Source of the DNA: Ignavibacteria bacterium
GTDB taxonomy: Bacteria; Bacteroidota; Ignavibacteria; Tepidaquicellales; OLB5
Reading direction: 5' to 3'
Length of the DNA: 7,652 bases
Assembly (NCBI GenBank): GCA_027492415.1
Contig: JAPUEV010000278.1
Span: 1 to 7,652 of the forward strand
The position numbers and the translations under genes are program-made. Below, piece by piece: positions 1-6,656 of the stretch. Within the stretch, counting starts at the first letter, position 1. Every line of letters begins with the position of its first letter. Under the pieces are notes generated by a model that did no database searches, was not told the DNA's origin, and saw only the letters and a list, made by a program, of their open reading frames with translations.

Positions 1-1
1 T

Positions 2-25
2 GTGACTTAGTGTCTTAGTGGTGAA
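2..25. repeat. Short degenerate tandem repeat, three 8-bp units
   Basis: The units GTGACTTA, GTGTCTTA and GTGGTGAA follow each other directly, giving an 8-bp period. From memory, short repeats of this ctttgtg-n-ctttgtgg style are scattered through intergenic DNA of many environmental bacteria. That resemblance is recall, not a search. The third unit provides a GTG (18-20) that is in frame with the downstream protease gene, but it is probably not its start. The window begins here, so the element may continue to the left. Confidence 0.4.
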
Positions 26-38
26 GCTTTTTTTTCCG

Positions 39-69
39 TTTAATCTCTCCTTTATTAACCATAATTTTG
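39..69 (+). promoter_or_regulatory. Putative Bacteroidota-type promoter of the M48 protease gene
   Basis: A TTTA (39-42) is followed by 19 nt and then TAATTTTG (62-69). The latter matches the Bacteroidota -7 consensus TAnnTTTG, and the upstream box is one base off TTTG. The -7 box ends 5 nt before the ATG at 75, so the predicted transcription start falls at or next to the start codon. Promoter consensus is established knowledge; use here is inferred. Confidence 0.45.
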
Positions 70-74
70 CAATT

Positions 75-1199
75 ATGGATGAAACAAGAAAAGAATCAGC
101 AAAAAAATATGAGAAGATAAAGCTGACAGTTAATATTACTGAATCAGTTATTTCTTTTGTTCTGTTAATACTCTTCCTGTGGTTTGGTTACAGCAAAAAG
201 CTTGAGCTTTATGCATACAGCATTACTGCAAATCCTTACCTTGCGCTTGTTATATACGGACTCGTAATCGGTATTATCAGCTCAATAGTTTCCTTTCCGG
301 TAGATTATGTTTTTGGTTACAGGCTTGAACATAAATTCGGGCTTTCAAACCTGACGTTTTTCGGCTGGATCGGTGAAAAAGCTAAAGGAGCACTGGTTGG
401 AAGCATCATTGCAGCTCCCATTGCATTTCTGTTCTACTGGCTTATTTCAAGCTATGCATTATGGTGGCTTTACCTTGCCTGTATTGTTTGGGTTTACTCT
501 GTTTTGCTTGCACAGATCGCGCCGGTACTCATATTCCCGTTATTCTATAAGTTTACACCGATAGAAAATGAAGAGCTTAAAGATAAACTGATGGCATTAT
601 GCAATAAAGCGGGATTTAAAGTGAGCGGTATATACAAGTTCAACATGAGCAAGACCACAAAGAAGGCAAATGCCGCTTTTACGGGAATGGGAAAAACCAA
701 AAGGATAATTCTGGGTGATACTTTGCTTGAAACATTCACTGAAAAAGAAATTGAAACAGTATTTGCGCATGAGCTGGGTCATTACAAACGCGGACATATT
801 ACAAAGAATATATTTATTTCGCTATTTGGAACGTTCATAGGGTTATTTGTTATGTCACAGATTTACATTAAGCTCTTGCCCGTGTTTGGATTCACACAGC
901 CGTATGAAATTGGCGCTTTGCTGCTGCTTGCTGTGATTGCCGCGATATATAGTTTTTTAACGAGTCCTTTAACAGCGGGAATATCGCGTAAGTTTGAATT
1001 TGAAGCTGACAGGTATGCGATAGATACAACACATGACCCTGATTCGCTTGAGAGCACAATGAAAAAACTTGCAGAGCAGAACCTTGCCGATGATGAGCCT
1101 AACAGGCTTGTTGAGTTCTGGTCATACTCACACCCATCTATAAAACGAAGGATAGAGGCTGCAAGAAGTTATTTTAAAGCCAGGTACCAGGCTGTCTAA
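75..1199 (+). CDS. M48 family (Ste24/CAAX protease-like) membrane zinc metalloprotease
   Basis: Integral membrane zinc protease of the Ste24/HtpX superfamily. Residues are counted from the GTG at 18 (subtract 19 for the chosen ATG). The zinc site is HELGH at 251-255, followed by the third-ligand motif SRKFEFEAD (323-331), in which E327 is the expected zinc-binding Glu. A C-terminal SHPS (371-374) is also family-typical. Hydrophobic segments lie near 42-57, 74-93, 126-145, 149-175, 263-285 and 297-315. A RLEHKFGLSN segment (102-111) resembles the conserved region before the third helix of Ste24 proteins. Length (374 aa from ATG) is near the bacterial M48A norm of about 400. I prefer ATG 75: the extra 19 residues come from repeat DNA, homologues start close to this point, and a promoter-like box sits at 62-69. 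Substrate is unknown; bacterial members are usually assigned to membrane protein quality control or peptide cleavage. It ends 13 bp from the convergent gene at 1213. Confidence 0.9.
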   Translation: MDETRKESAKKYEKIKLTVNITESVISFVLLILFLWFGYSKKLELYAYSITANPYLALVIYGLVIGIISSIVSFPVDYVFGYRLEHKFGLSNLTFFGWIGEKAKGALVGSIIAAPIAFLFYWLISSYALWWLYLACIVWVYSVLLAQIAPVLIFPLFYKFTPIENEELKDKLMALCNKAGFKVSGIYKFNMSKTTKKANAAFTGMGKTKRIILGDTLLETFTEKEIETVFAHELGHYKRGHITKNIFISLFGTFIGLFVMSQIYIKLLPVFGFTQPYEIGALLLLAVIAAIYSFLTSPLTAGISRKFEFEADRYAIDTTHDPDSLESTMKKLAEQNLADDEPNRLVEFWSYSHPSIKRRIEAARSYFKARYQAV

Positions 1200-1212
1200 T
1201 GTTATTATATTA

Positions 1213-2532
1213 TCAGAAAATATAGTATGATAATGTGTTTTCCAGCGACATATAGAAATCTTTATTATCATAATAATAAAACACTGCTCCCGTTGAGAGC
1301 CTTAATTTGTTAATTATATTAAACAGAATATTTCCGTAAGCTAAAAACTGGTAATCTGTATAGTTATCAATTTTCCTGTGTGCGCCTGAATATTCAATTT
1401 TTCCGGTTACTCCAATGACCGGGGTTATATAGTGAAAAATATTAACTGCAGCTGAAAATTTATAGCTGTATATTTTCCTGCCATTACCGTATGTCCTTGG
1501 TCTTAATGTGCTGAAATTATTTATCTGTTCAAATTCAGACCTTAAAAACAGGGGGGAGTGGAGATTGAAAGAGTAATAATCATCTGTATATTCACTGTTT
1601 AACGGGAAAACAAAATTGGCAGCAAACAGCAAAGCACTCCTGTTGCTGAGCGGCAAACCATAAGCAGAATTTAAAGAAAGAGTCTGCGGATATTCTAAAG
1701 TGTCATTAGTGTTCTGGAATTTGTGCATAAATTCTGCCTGGACCTGGAAGCCTTTGTAAATCGGGAAGAGGATAAAATTCCTGTCATATAATGTACGGTA
1801 AAGCCTCATAGTTACCCTGGCGTTAAGCGGCTTATCTATTATCTTTTCTTCAAGCAGTAATTTTTCAAGTGCAGTAAAGAACTCAACTTCATCATCACCT
1901 TTATACAGGCTTCTGAAAACACTACCGTTCCTCTTATCAAGCAGGGAATTCAGGAGCATTCTTGTCTTTTTATCGAACGGTTTTGAAATATATTTTTCAT
2001 CTTTTAAAACATTTTCAAAGTTAGAAGTTTCATTCACAATAAAAGCATCGGTGATCTTACCATATCCTATATACGGATAAATTGAAGCGCTTAAACCCGG
2101 CTTATTATATTTATCAAAATTTGAATTTAAACGTGTATATACGCCTGTGAAAATTTTATTTTTCAGCAGGTAATAACTTAACCCGCCTTTAAAATCAACA
2201 TCAGCTGATGAGTAATATTCATCCCTGTCATCAAACCTCAATTTAAGTGTCGCAGCATTCACTGTTGCCCTTACCGAGTAATCAGTTCTATCCGTAAAGC
2301 GCCATTTGGTATAACCTGCGCTGAGATCAAAATAATAACCGAATACAGGTTTATTTGTATAATTACTCCTGCTTTTTTCAAGCCGGATATTAGGACTTGT
2401 AAATAGTGTAAGATTACTGCCTTCAATTACTTTAGATGGTTCGTATTCGCTGATCTTTTCCTGCGCGGGGGATATGGATGAAAGGATAACAGAGCTTATA
2501 AAAAATATAAAAAGGTTTATTTTTCTTAGCAT
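1213..2532 (-). CDS. Secreted, probable outer-membrane beta-barrel protein of unknown function
   Basis: I do not recognise a named family. The N-terminus is a clear signal peptide: basic MLRK, a hydrophobic core at 7-19, and a likely signal peptidase I site after SPA (residue 23). The mature protein is rich in Tyr, Phe, Asn and Ser with many alternating-hydrophobicity stretches (about 65-165 and 255-439) separated by short polar turns. It ends in LSYYIF, an aromatic C-terminus with terminal Phe as in the beta-signal used for BAM-dependent insertion. Residues about 172-250 differ: they are charged and helical-looking (for example residues 186-200 and 214-230) and could be a periplasmic or extracellular insert. 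At 439 aa it fits a 12-18 strand barrel. No TonB plug, OmpA domain or lipoprotein Cys is visible. The gene diverges from pdxA across 119 bp. Transport, adhesion or envelope roles cannot be told apart from sequence alone. Confidence 0.8.
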   Translation of the reverse strand: MLRKINLFIFFISSVILSSISPAQEKISEYEPSKVIEGSNLTLFTSPNIRLEKSRSNYTNKPVFGYYFDLSAGYTKWRFTDRTDYSVRATVNAATLKLRFDDRDEYYSSADVDFKGGLSYYLLKNKIFTGVYTRLNSNFDKYNKPGLSASIYPYIGYGKITDAFIVNETSNFENVLKDEKYISKPFDKKTRMLLNSLLDKRNGSVFRSLYKGDDEVEFFTALEKLLLEEKIIDKPLNARVTMRLYRTLYDRNFILFPIYKGFQVQAEFMHKFQNTNDTLEYPQTLSLNSAYGLPLSNRSALLFAANFVFPLNSEYTDDYYSFNLHSPLFLRSEFEQINNFSTLRPRTYGNGRKIYSYKFSAAVNIFHYITPVIGVTGKIEYSGAHRKIDNYTDYQFLAYGNILFNIINKLRLSTGAVFYYYDNKDFYMSLENTLSYYIF

Positions 2533-2563
2533 TTCTTTGGTATTTTAAGTGTTCAGGTACATA

Positions 2564-2571
2564 CAAATATA
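2564..2571 (-). promoter_or_regulatory. Putative -7 box for the outer-membrane protein gene
   Basis: On the minus strand this reads TATATTTG, a perfect fit to the Bacteroidota -7 consensus TAnnTTTG. It lies 31 nt upstream of the ATG at 2532, which would leave a leader of roughly 25 nt. No convincing TTTG at the -33 position was found, so the call rests on the -7 box and its placement. It lies back to back with the identical box serving pdxA. Confidence 0.4.
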
Positions 2572-2615
2572 AGTAAAATTCATGGTTTGTTGAATGCATT
2601 TCAAAGTTGAACTTC

Positions 2616-2647
2616 ATTGCTTATACACTGCATTAAAATTATATTTG
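2616..2647 (+). promoter_or_regulatory. Putative Bacteroidota-type promoter of pdxA
   Basis: ATTG (2616-2619), a 20-nt spacer, then TATATTTG (2640-2647), a perfect match to TAnnTTTG. The box ends 4 nt before the pdxA ATG. No Shine-Dalgarno is present in those 4 nt, so a transcript from here would be leaderless or nearly so. The consensus is known for Bacteroidota; function here is inferred. Confidence 0.5.
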
Positions 2648-2651
2648 TCAG

Positions 2652-3659
2652 ATGAAAACAAGAATTCTTGTTACAATTGGCGATATCAACGGTATAGGGC
2701 CTGAGATAATATTGAAAACCCTTAAAAAGAGTTCTTTCATTAAACAATATGATATAACTGTTGTTTCGCCGATATCTATTCTTTCATATTATGCAAAGCT
2801 GTTTAAAATAAAATTATCCATGGATAATTTTAATATCATTCCCGTTGCAGCTGAAAATGTTAATATTAATACCGGCAGGATAACCGAAGAATCAGGTTAT
2901 GTTTCCGGGCTGGCAATAGATACGGCAATTCAGCTTGCCTTAAGCGGTGAGTATGACGCTATTGTAACAGCGCCCATAAATAAGAAATCGCTGAACCTTG
3001 GGGGTTACAATTTTACAGGACACACAGAAATGCTTACAGAGCTTGGCGGCGCAAAAGATACATGCATGGTTATGCTTTCGGATATCTTTAATATAGCATT
3101 TGCAACAACGCACCCGCCGCTAAAGGATGTAGGCAGCCTGATATCAAAAAAACTGCTTTTGAGGAAATTTGAAGTGTGTTATAATGCGCTTAAGTATGAC
3201 CTGGGAATTAAGAAACCTGAAATGGGAGTGTTAGGCCTGAACCCGCATGCGGGTGATAACGGTTTTATAGGCGATGAGGAAAGAAAAACTATAACTCCCG
3301 CAATTAATGATGCGATGTTAAAGCTTGAGGATATGCATATTTCCGAGCCGCAATCTGCCGATGGTTATTTTGCAACAAAGAGATATCTTAAATATGATAT
3401 GACACTTGCAATGTATCATGACCAGGGATTTATACCTTTCAAAATGCTTGCAGGACATAAAGGCACAAATTATACTGCCGGACTTAGCTTTATCCGTACT
3501 TCACCTGACCATGGAACTGCATTTGATATAGCAGGCAGGAACCTGGCAAGCGAAGTAAGCCTTGTAGAAGCGATCAAATGGGCTGACAGACTTTCAAAAA
3601 ACAGGAAAAAACTAAAAAGGAACACTTCCGGTAAAGCTGCTGCTAAACCAGGAAAATAA
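2652..3659 (+). CDS. pdxA: 4-hydroxythreonine-4-phosphate dehydrogenase PdxA
   Basis: NAD-dependent enzyme of the DXP-dependent pyridoxal 5'-phosphate pathway. It oxidises 4-phosphohydroxy-L-threonine to the amino-ketone that PdxJ condenses with deoxyxylulose phosphate; it is cytosolic. The 335-aa length is typical. Family motifs appear in order: GDINGIGPEI (10-19), TAPINK (106-111), TGHTEML (122-128), GLNPHAGDNG (195-204), MYHDQGFIPFK (254-264), and GTNYTAGLSFIRTSPDHGTA (271-290). The three histidines expected to hold the divalent metal (equivalents of E. coli His166, His211 and His266) are H124, H199 and H256. The C-terminus carries a basic tail (KNRKKLKR, residues 316-323). ATG 2652 is chosen because GDINGIGPE begins at residue 10, as usual, and a promoter-like box lies immediately upstream. 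It is followed after 12 bp by ftsE on the same strand, so the two are probably co-transcribed, though no shared pathway is known. pdxJ is not in view. Confidence 0.95.
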   Translation: MKTRILVTIGDINGIGPEIILKTLKKSSFIKQYDITVVSPISILSYYAKLFKIKLSMDNFNIIPVAAENVNINTGRITEESGYVSGLAIDTAIQLALSGEYDAIVTAPINKKSLNLGGYNFTGHTEMLTELGGAKDTCMVMLSDIFNIAFATTHPPLKDVGSLISKKLLLRKFEVCYNALKYDLGIKKPEMGVLGLNPHAGDNGFIGDEERKTITPAINDAMLKLEDMHISEPQSADGYFATKRYLKYDMTLAMYHDQGFIPFKMLAGHKGTNYTAGLSFIRTSPDHGTAFDIAGRNLASEVSLVEAIKWADRLSKNRKKLKRNTSGKAAAKPGK

Positions 3660-3671
3660 ACTGAAAAATAA

Positions 3672-4340
3672 TTGATAGAATTCAAGAACATACAATTTTC
3701 ATACCCGGCAAAAGAATTATTCAGCGATGTATCTTTTAAAATTGATAAGGGCGAGTTTGTTTTCCTGATCGGTGAAAGCGGTATGGGGAAGACCTCACTA
3801 TTGCGAATGATCAATATGGAGCTTTTTCCGCAGGCTGGCGAGCTTATAGTTTACGGCTTCAGCTCCAGAAGTATCAAGAAGCCTGAAATTCCTGTTTTAC
3901 GCCGCAAGATTGGGTTTGTGTTCCAGGACTACAAGCTTTTAAATGACAGGGATGTGTTCGAGAACGTCGCATTGCCGCTTTATCTATCAGGCCTGAAGCC
4001 TGATGTGATAAAGAAAAAAGTATTTAACGTGCTGAATGAAGTGGGAGTGTTCGATTCATACAAAAAAATGCCGCATGAGCTCTCAGGCGGTGAACAGCAA
4101 AGGGTCTCTATTGCCCGCGCTATTGTAAACGAGCCGTATATACTTATTGCCGACGAGCCTACAGGCAATCTAGATCCGTTCGTTTCATTTGAGATAATAA
4201 AGCTGCTGCTGAATATCAATTACAAAGGTACGGCTGTTTTTATTGCCACTCATAATTACGATATTGTACGCCGGCTGAAGAGCAAACGCCTGCTTCAGAT
4301 AAAAGATAAAAAAGTTCTTGATGTAGTTATTAAGGAGTAA
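3672..4340 (+). CDS. ftsE: FtsE-like ABC transporter ATP-binding protein
   Basis: Cytoplasmic ATPase of the FtsEX type, which in known systems works with the membrane protein FtsX to drive septal peptidoglycan hydrolysis. The 222-aa protein has a complete nucleotide-binding domain: Walker A GESGMGKT (34-41), Q-loop in GFVFQDYKLL (81-90, Q85), signature LSGGEQQR (137-144), Walker B ILIADE (157-162) followed by PTGNLD, and H-loop ATHN (H194). The phrases IPVLRRKIGFVFQD and the compact size with nothing beyond the ATPase domain favour FtsE over LolD, a close relative that cannot be strictly excluded. The start is TTG at 3672: a TAA lies directly upstream in frame, and the first internal Met (residue 39) is inside Walker A. 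No good Shine-Dalgarno precedes it, so coupling to pdxA translation is plausible. No ftsX follows; transcription stops at the hairpin just downstream. FtsX is often encoded elsewhere in Bacteroidota-group genomes (recalled, not checked). Confidence 0.85.
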   Translation: MIEFKNIQFSYPAKELFSDVSFKIDKGEFVFLIGESGMGKTSLLRMINMELFPQAGELIVYGFSSRSIKKPEIPVLRRKIGFVFQDYKLLNDRDVFENVALPLYLSGLKPDVIKKKVFNVLNEVGVFDSYKKMPHELSGGEQQRVSIARAIVNEPYILIADEPTGNLDPFVSFEIIKLLLNINYKGTAVFIATHNYDIVRRLKSKRLLQIKDKKVLDVVIKE

Positions 4341-4352
4341 TGGTTTAAAACA

Positions 4353-4378
4353 AAAAGGGGAGCAGATGCTCCCCTTTT
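4353..4378. terminator. Bidirectional intrinsic terminator
   Basis: AAAAGGGGAGCA (4353-4364) and TGCTCCCCTTTT (4367-4378) are perfectly complementary arms around a 2-nt GA centre; the effective loop would be about 4 nt. The stem has a GC core with a T-run on the exit side of either strand: TTTT on plus, and TTTTT from 4352-4356 on minus. It sits 12 bp after ftsE and 8 bp before the end of the convergent TPR gene, so it can terminate both. Confidence 0.92.
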
Positions 4379-4386
4379 CAGTAAAA

Positions 4387-5796
4387 TTAATTATCTCTTG
4401 CTATCAGGAACTGCAGAACTTTTTCCCAATCCCTTTCAAATTCAAACTCAAATCTTTCATGCGGGTTCATTGTAAAAGCCATTTCAATATAATTCAGCCC
4501 AAGCTCAACTTCACCCTGAAGGAAGTATAGCTTAGCTTTGGAATAATACGGCTCTGCCCATGAATGGTTTGCTGAAGTGAGGCTTACCAGGATATTATCA
4601 GCAAGCTCATATTCTTCTACTTCTATATATGTATTTGCAAGATCAAGCGAGGCCTGCTGGTTATCCGGACTCAATGCCAGGACAGTTTTATAGCTGGAAA
4701 TTGATTCAGGTATCTTGCCCAGGTTATACTCAGCATCAGCTTTTGCGTACCAAAGCTCTGAGTTTTCCTTGAAGAGCTCAACGGCTTTATCGTAATCCCT
4801 CAGCGCTTTGTTAAAATCTTCCATCTGGTAATAGCAGTTGCCCCTGCCGAAGTATGATTCATAATGGCCGGCATCAAATGAAACTGCCTTTGTAAAATTC
4901 TCAATTGCATCACGGTAGCTGCCCATCTGTTCATAAGCGCTTGCCAGGTTATATAAGGCAAATACATCTTTACGGTTTATGATTAAGGCAGTCTTATAAT
5001 CACTGATAGCACGGGTTAAGATACCAAGGCTGGCATAAGCGTTTGCTTTGTTATACCATGCTGATGAGAATTTGGGATTGATGGATATTGCCATTTCATA
5101 GCTTTCAATGGCGTAGTAATATCTTCCCATCCTGCTTTGTACAACCCCTTTGTTATACCATGCGTTATAATTGAATGGAACTATCTCGATATGCTTTTCA
5201 TAAGCTTTCAGTGAATCAGTAAGCCTGTCAAGATAATCATAACAGTAGCCCATTTCATAGAATGAATCCTTATGGTCAGGCTCCAGCTCAATTATCTTCT
5301 GGAAGCATGCAATAGCATCTGCAAACCTGTCGCATTTTTCAAGTATAAGCCCTTTATTAAACAGGGCATCTATATTATTGGGTGAAAAGTTGAGTACATC
5401 ATCAAAACATACAAGTGATTCAGTATACCTTCCGGCGTTATCCAGGGTTATACCTTTGTTTATCAGTGACTCTTCATCATTTGGGTTCAGGTTTATGGCT
5501 TTATCAAAGCATTCAATTGCCATGTTGTAGTCACCTTTATGATCGAAAATGATGGCTTTTCTCTGCCACAGCTCGTTGGAATACGGGAAGTAATCAAGCA
5601 ATGTGTTAAGGCAGGTTACAGCTTTTGAGTGAAGATTGCGCTCAAGCAGGTAATTAACAATATCATCTATTGAATCAAGATCAAGATCAGGCATGATGCG
5701 CTCTCGCCTGTTAAGCAAGGCATCTATCAATTCTTCTTTATCTAAATTTTTTCTCTTAGAACCTTCTTCGAATTCTATATCGTCGAATAATCCCAT
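4387..5796 (-). CDS. Tetratricopeptide repeat (TPR) protein
   Basis: A 469-aa protein made almost entirely of TPR units, helical-hairpin repeats that act as protein-protein interaction scaffolds. Eleven consecutive 34-residue units run without insertion from residue 74 to 447 (boundaries at 74, 108, 142, 176, 210, 244, 278, 312, 346, 380, 414). Each shows the W/Y-x-x-K/L/I-G/A/N…Y/F…A-I…A-P pattern; a clear one is NAWYNKGVVQSRMGRYYYAI (211-230). A more degenerate unit covers about 40-73. The first 50 residues are acidic and without TPR pattern, possibly a separate docking segment (MGLFDDIEFEEG). There is no signal peptide, membrane helix or catalytic domain, so it is probably cytosolic. The start is well supported by AGGAGA (minus strand) 6 nt upstream. 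It converges with ftsE across a shared terminator and lies downstream of the ccm block on the same strand, but a 184-bp gap with palindromes suggests its own transcription. Specific partner unknown. Confidence 0.92.
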   Translation of the reverse strand: MGLFDDIEFEEGSKRKNLDKEELIDALLNRRERIMPDLDLDSIDDIVNYLLERNLHSKAVTCLNTLLDYFPYSNELWQRKAIIFDHKGDYNMAIECFDKAINLNPNDEESLINKGITLDNAGRYTESLVCFDDVLNFSPNNIDALFNKGLILEKCDRFADAIACFQKIIELEPDHKDSFYEMGYCYDYLDRLTDSLKAYEKHIEIVPFNYNAWYNKGVVQSRMGRYYYAIESYEMAISINPKFSSAWYNKANAYASLGILTRAISDYKTALIINRKDVFALYNLASAYEQMGSYRDAIENFTKAVSFDAGHYESYFGRGNCYYQMEDFNKALRDYDKAVELFKENSELWYAKADAEYNLGKIPESISSYKTVLALSPDNQQASLDLANTYIEVEEYELADNILVSLTSANHSWAEPYYSKAKLYFLQGEVELGLNYIEMAFTMNPHERFEFEFERDWEKVLQFLIARDN

Positions 5797-5802
5797 TTAA
5801 AA

Positions 5803-5808
5803 TCTCCT
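5803..5808 (-). promoter_or_regulatory. Strong Shine-Dalgarno of the TPR gene
   Basis: The minus strand reads AGGAGA, then 6 nt, then the ATG at 5796. It is the only textbook ribosome binding site in the window. It fixes the start of the TPR protein and contrasts with the M48 and pdxA genes, which lack one. Confidence 0.75.
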
Positions 5809-5874
5809 GCGCTTTTGTTAATTCAATCTAAAAGTTTTTTACCGATATATCAAGTTAATATTGCCATAAAGAAG

Positions 5875-5892
5875 GTGTAAAAATTTTTACAC
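5875..5892. promoter_or_regulatory. Perfect 18-bp palindrome, possible operator
   Basis: GTGTAAAAATTTTTACAC is identical to its own reverse complement. It lies 78 nt upstream of the TPR start codon and 88 nt beyond the ccmB stop. It has no GC-rich stem or T-tract that would make it a convincing terminator. A dimeric regulator binding TGTAAA half-sites is a reasonable guess, but the regulator is not identified. Confidence 0.4.
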
Positions 5893-5963
5893 TGCTGATA
5901 AATACAGTGATTATTATTCTTGTGGCTCTTCCTTTATTTTATGATTTCAGTTTTGTAAGGATT

Positions 5964-5984
5964 TTAATGTAATTATTACATTAA
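5964..5984. repeat. 21-bp palindrome overlapping the ccmB stop codon
   Basis: Arms TTAATGTAAT (5964-5973) and ATTACATTAA (5975-5984) are perfect reverse complements around a single T. The ccmB stop (TAA, minus strand at 5983-5981) lies within the right arm. As RNA it would form an AU-only hairpin with no U-run, so it is a poor terminator. It could instead be a protein-binding site or a 3'-end stabilising hairpin. It shares TGTAA/TTACA half-sites with the palindrome at 5875. Confidence 0.35.
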
Positions 5985-6643
5985 TCGTTCCAGATAAGCT
6001 CAAACAGCAGGAATGATGCTGTAATTACAACAATTGTATAAGATACCATCATCTGCAGCTCTCCTGCAATTGCATCTATCGGCACGCCGTCAATTGTAAG
6101 CCATGTTGCGCTTATTGATGCCAGCAGTAACGGTAATAGCAGCGGGAATGAGAGCACTGGGTACAGGGTTCCTTTGGAGCTGGCTTTGGATATCAGCGCT
6201 GCAATAATTGTCATAACTGCTGAGAGTCCAAGGTTGCCAAGCCCGATAGTGAGTGAAAATAAACCAAGGTTCTTTATATCAAGCCCGGTGATAATTATGT
6301 AAAGAAAAATTATGAAGAAGTTTATTATGAATGTTAGGAATGTGTTAAAGATAAGCTTCCCCAGGAAAACCGAACGGGAGTCTGAGCTTAATTTCAGAAC
6401 AAGTGAAGTTCCGCGCTCTTCTTCTGAAACAAAAACGCGTGAGAGTCCGTTTGAAGTTGCAAAGAATATTATTATCCACAAAAGCCCTGCGTTCATTTCG
6501 CTTGAGAGCTTATCTTCACCCAGCGAAAATTTTATTACTGATATCACAACAATAATGAACATCAGCAGCGCATTAATGGCATAGCGTGTGCGTATTTCGC
6601 TGTTAAAATCTTTTTTGCATATTGCCAATGCCTGTTTATACAT
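5981..6643 (-). CDS. ccmB: Heme exporter protein B, CcmB (cytochrome c maturation permease)
   Basis: Membrane subunit of the CcmAB ABC complex of System I cytochrome c biogenesis, which drives release of heme-loaded CcmE. From ATG 6643 the protein is 220 aa, equal to the usual CcmB size. Six hydrophobic helices lie at about 22-40, 52-68, 97-118, 128-151, 160-181 and 197-215. Family-like features include an N-terminal amphipathic KDF...RTRYAIN stretch, FVSEEERGTS (about 71-80) in the loop after helix 2, and LSFPLLLPLLLASI (about 165-178). A GTG at 6661 in the same frame would add six residues (MFRRLR), but these derive from the left inverted repeat of the cassette. I prefer ATG 6643, where MYKQALAICKKDF resembles homologue N-termini. 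The neighbour upstream on this strand is the GxxExxY gene, then ccmA. No ccmC or other ccm gene follows; the next gene is the unrelated TPR protein. Confidence 0.85.
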   Translation of the reverse strand: MYKQALAICKKDFNSEIRTRYAINALLMFIIVVISVIKFSLGEDKLSSEMNAGLLWIIIFFATSNGLSRVFVSEEERGTSLVLKLSSDSRSVFLGKLIFNTFLTFIINFFIIFLYIIITGLDIKNLGLFSLTIGLGNLGLSAVMTIIAALISKASSKGTLYPVLSFPLLLPLLLASISATWLTIDGVPIDAIAGELQMMVSYTIVVITASFLLFELIWND

Positions 6644-6656
6644 TCGCAGTCTCCGG

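Noticed and set aside
18..74. GTG at 18 as the start of the M48 protease, adding 19 residues
   Set aside because: The added codons cover repeat DNA and a promoter-like box at 62-69. The ATG at 75 fits homologue length better.
373..564. 63-codon plus-strand open frame inside the M48 gene
   Set aside because: It overlaps a conserved membrane protease in another frame and shows no independent support.
1200..1240. Hairpin terminator between the convergent M48 and OMP genes
   Set aside because: Only a weak ATTATC/GATAAT pairing with a long AT-rich loop is visible; the stops are 13 bp apart and no GC stem is present.
3470..3814. 114-codon open frame on the minus strand across the pdxA-ftsE junction
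   Set aside because: It overlaps two strongly supported genes on the other strand and has no recognisable domain, so it is an antisense shadow.
4387..5796. The repetitive TPR gene as a DNA repeat or CRISPR-like array
   Set aside because: The periodicity is at the protein level (34 residues) with divergent codons; there are no conserved DNA repeats with unique spacers.
5875..5892. Palindrome as an intrinsic terminator for the ccm operon
   Set aside because: The stem is almost all A-T and is not followed by a T-run on either strand, so termination is unlikely.
6312..6584. 90-codon open frame on the plus strand
   Set aside because: It is antisense to ccmB, whose membrane-protein features are clear, and its translation shows only low-complexity polar sequence.
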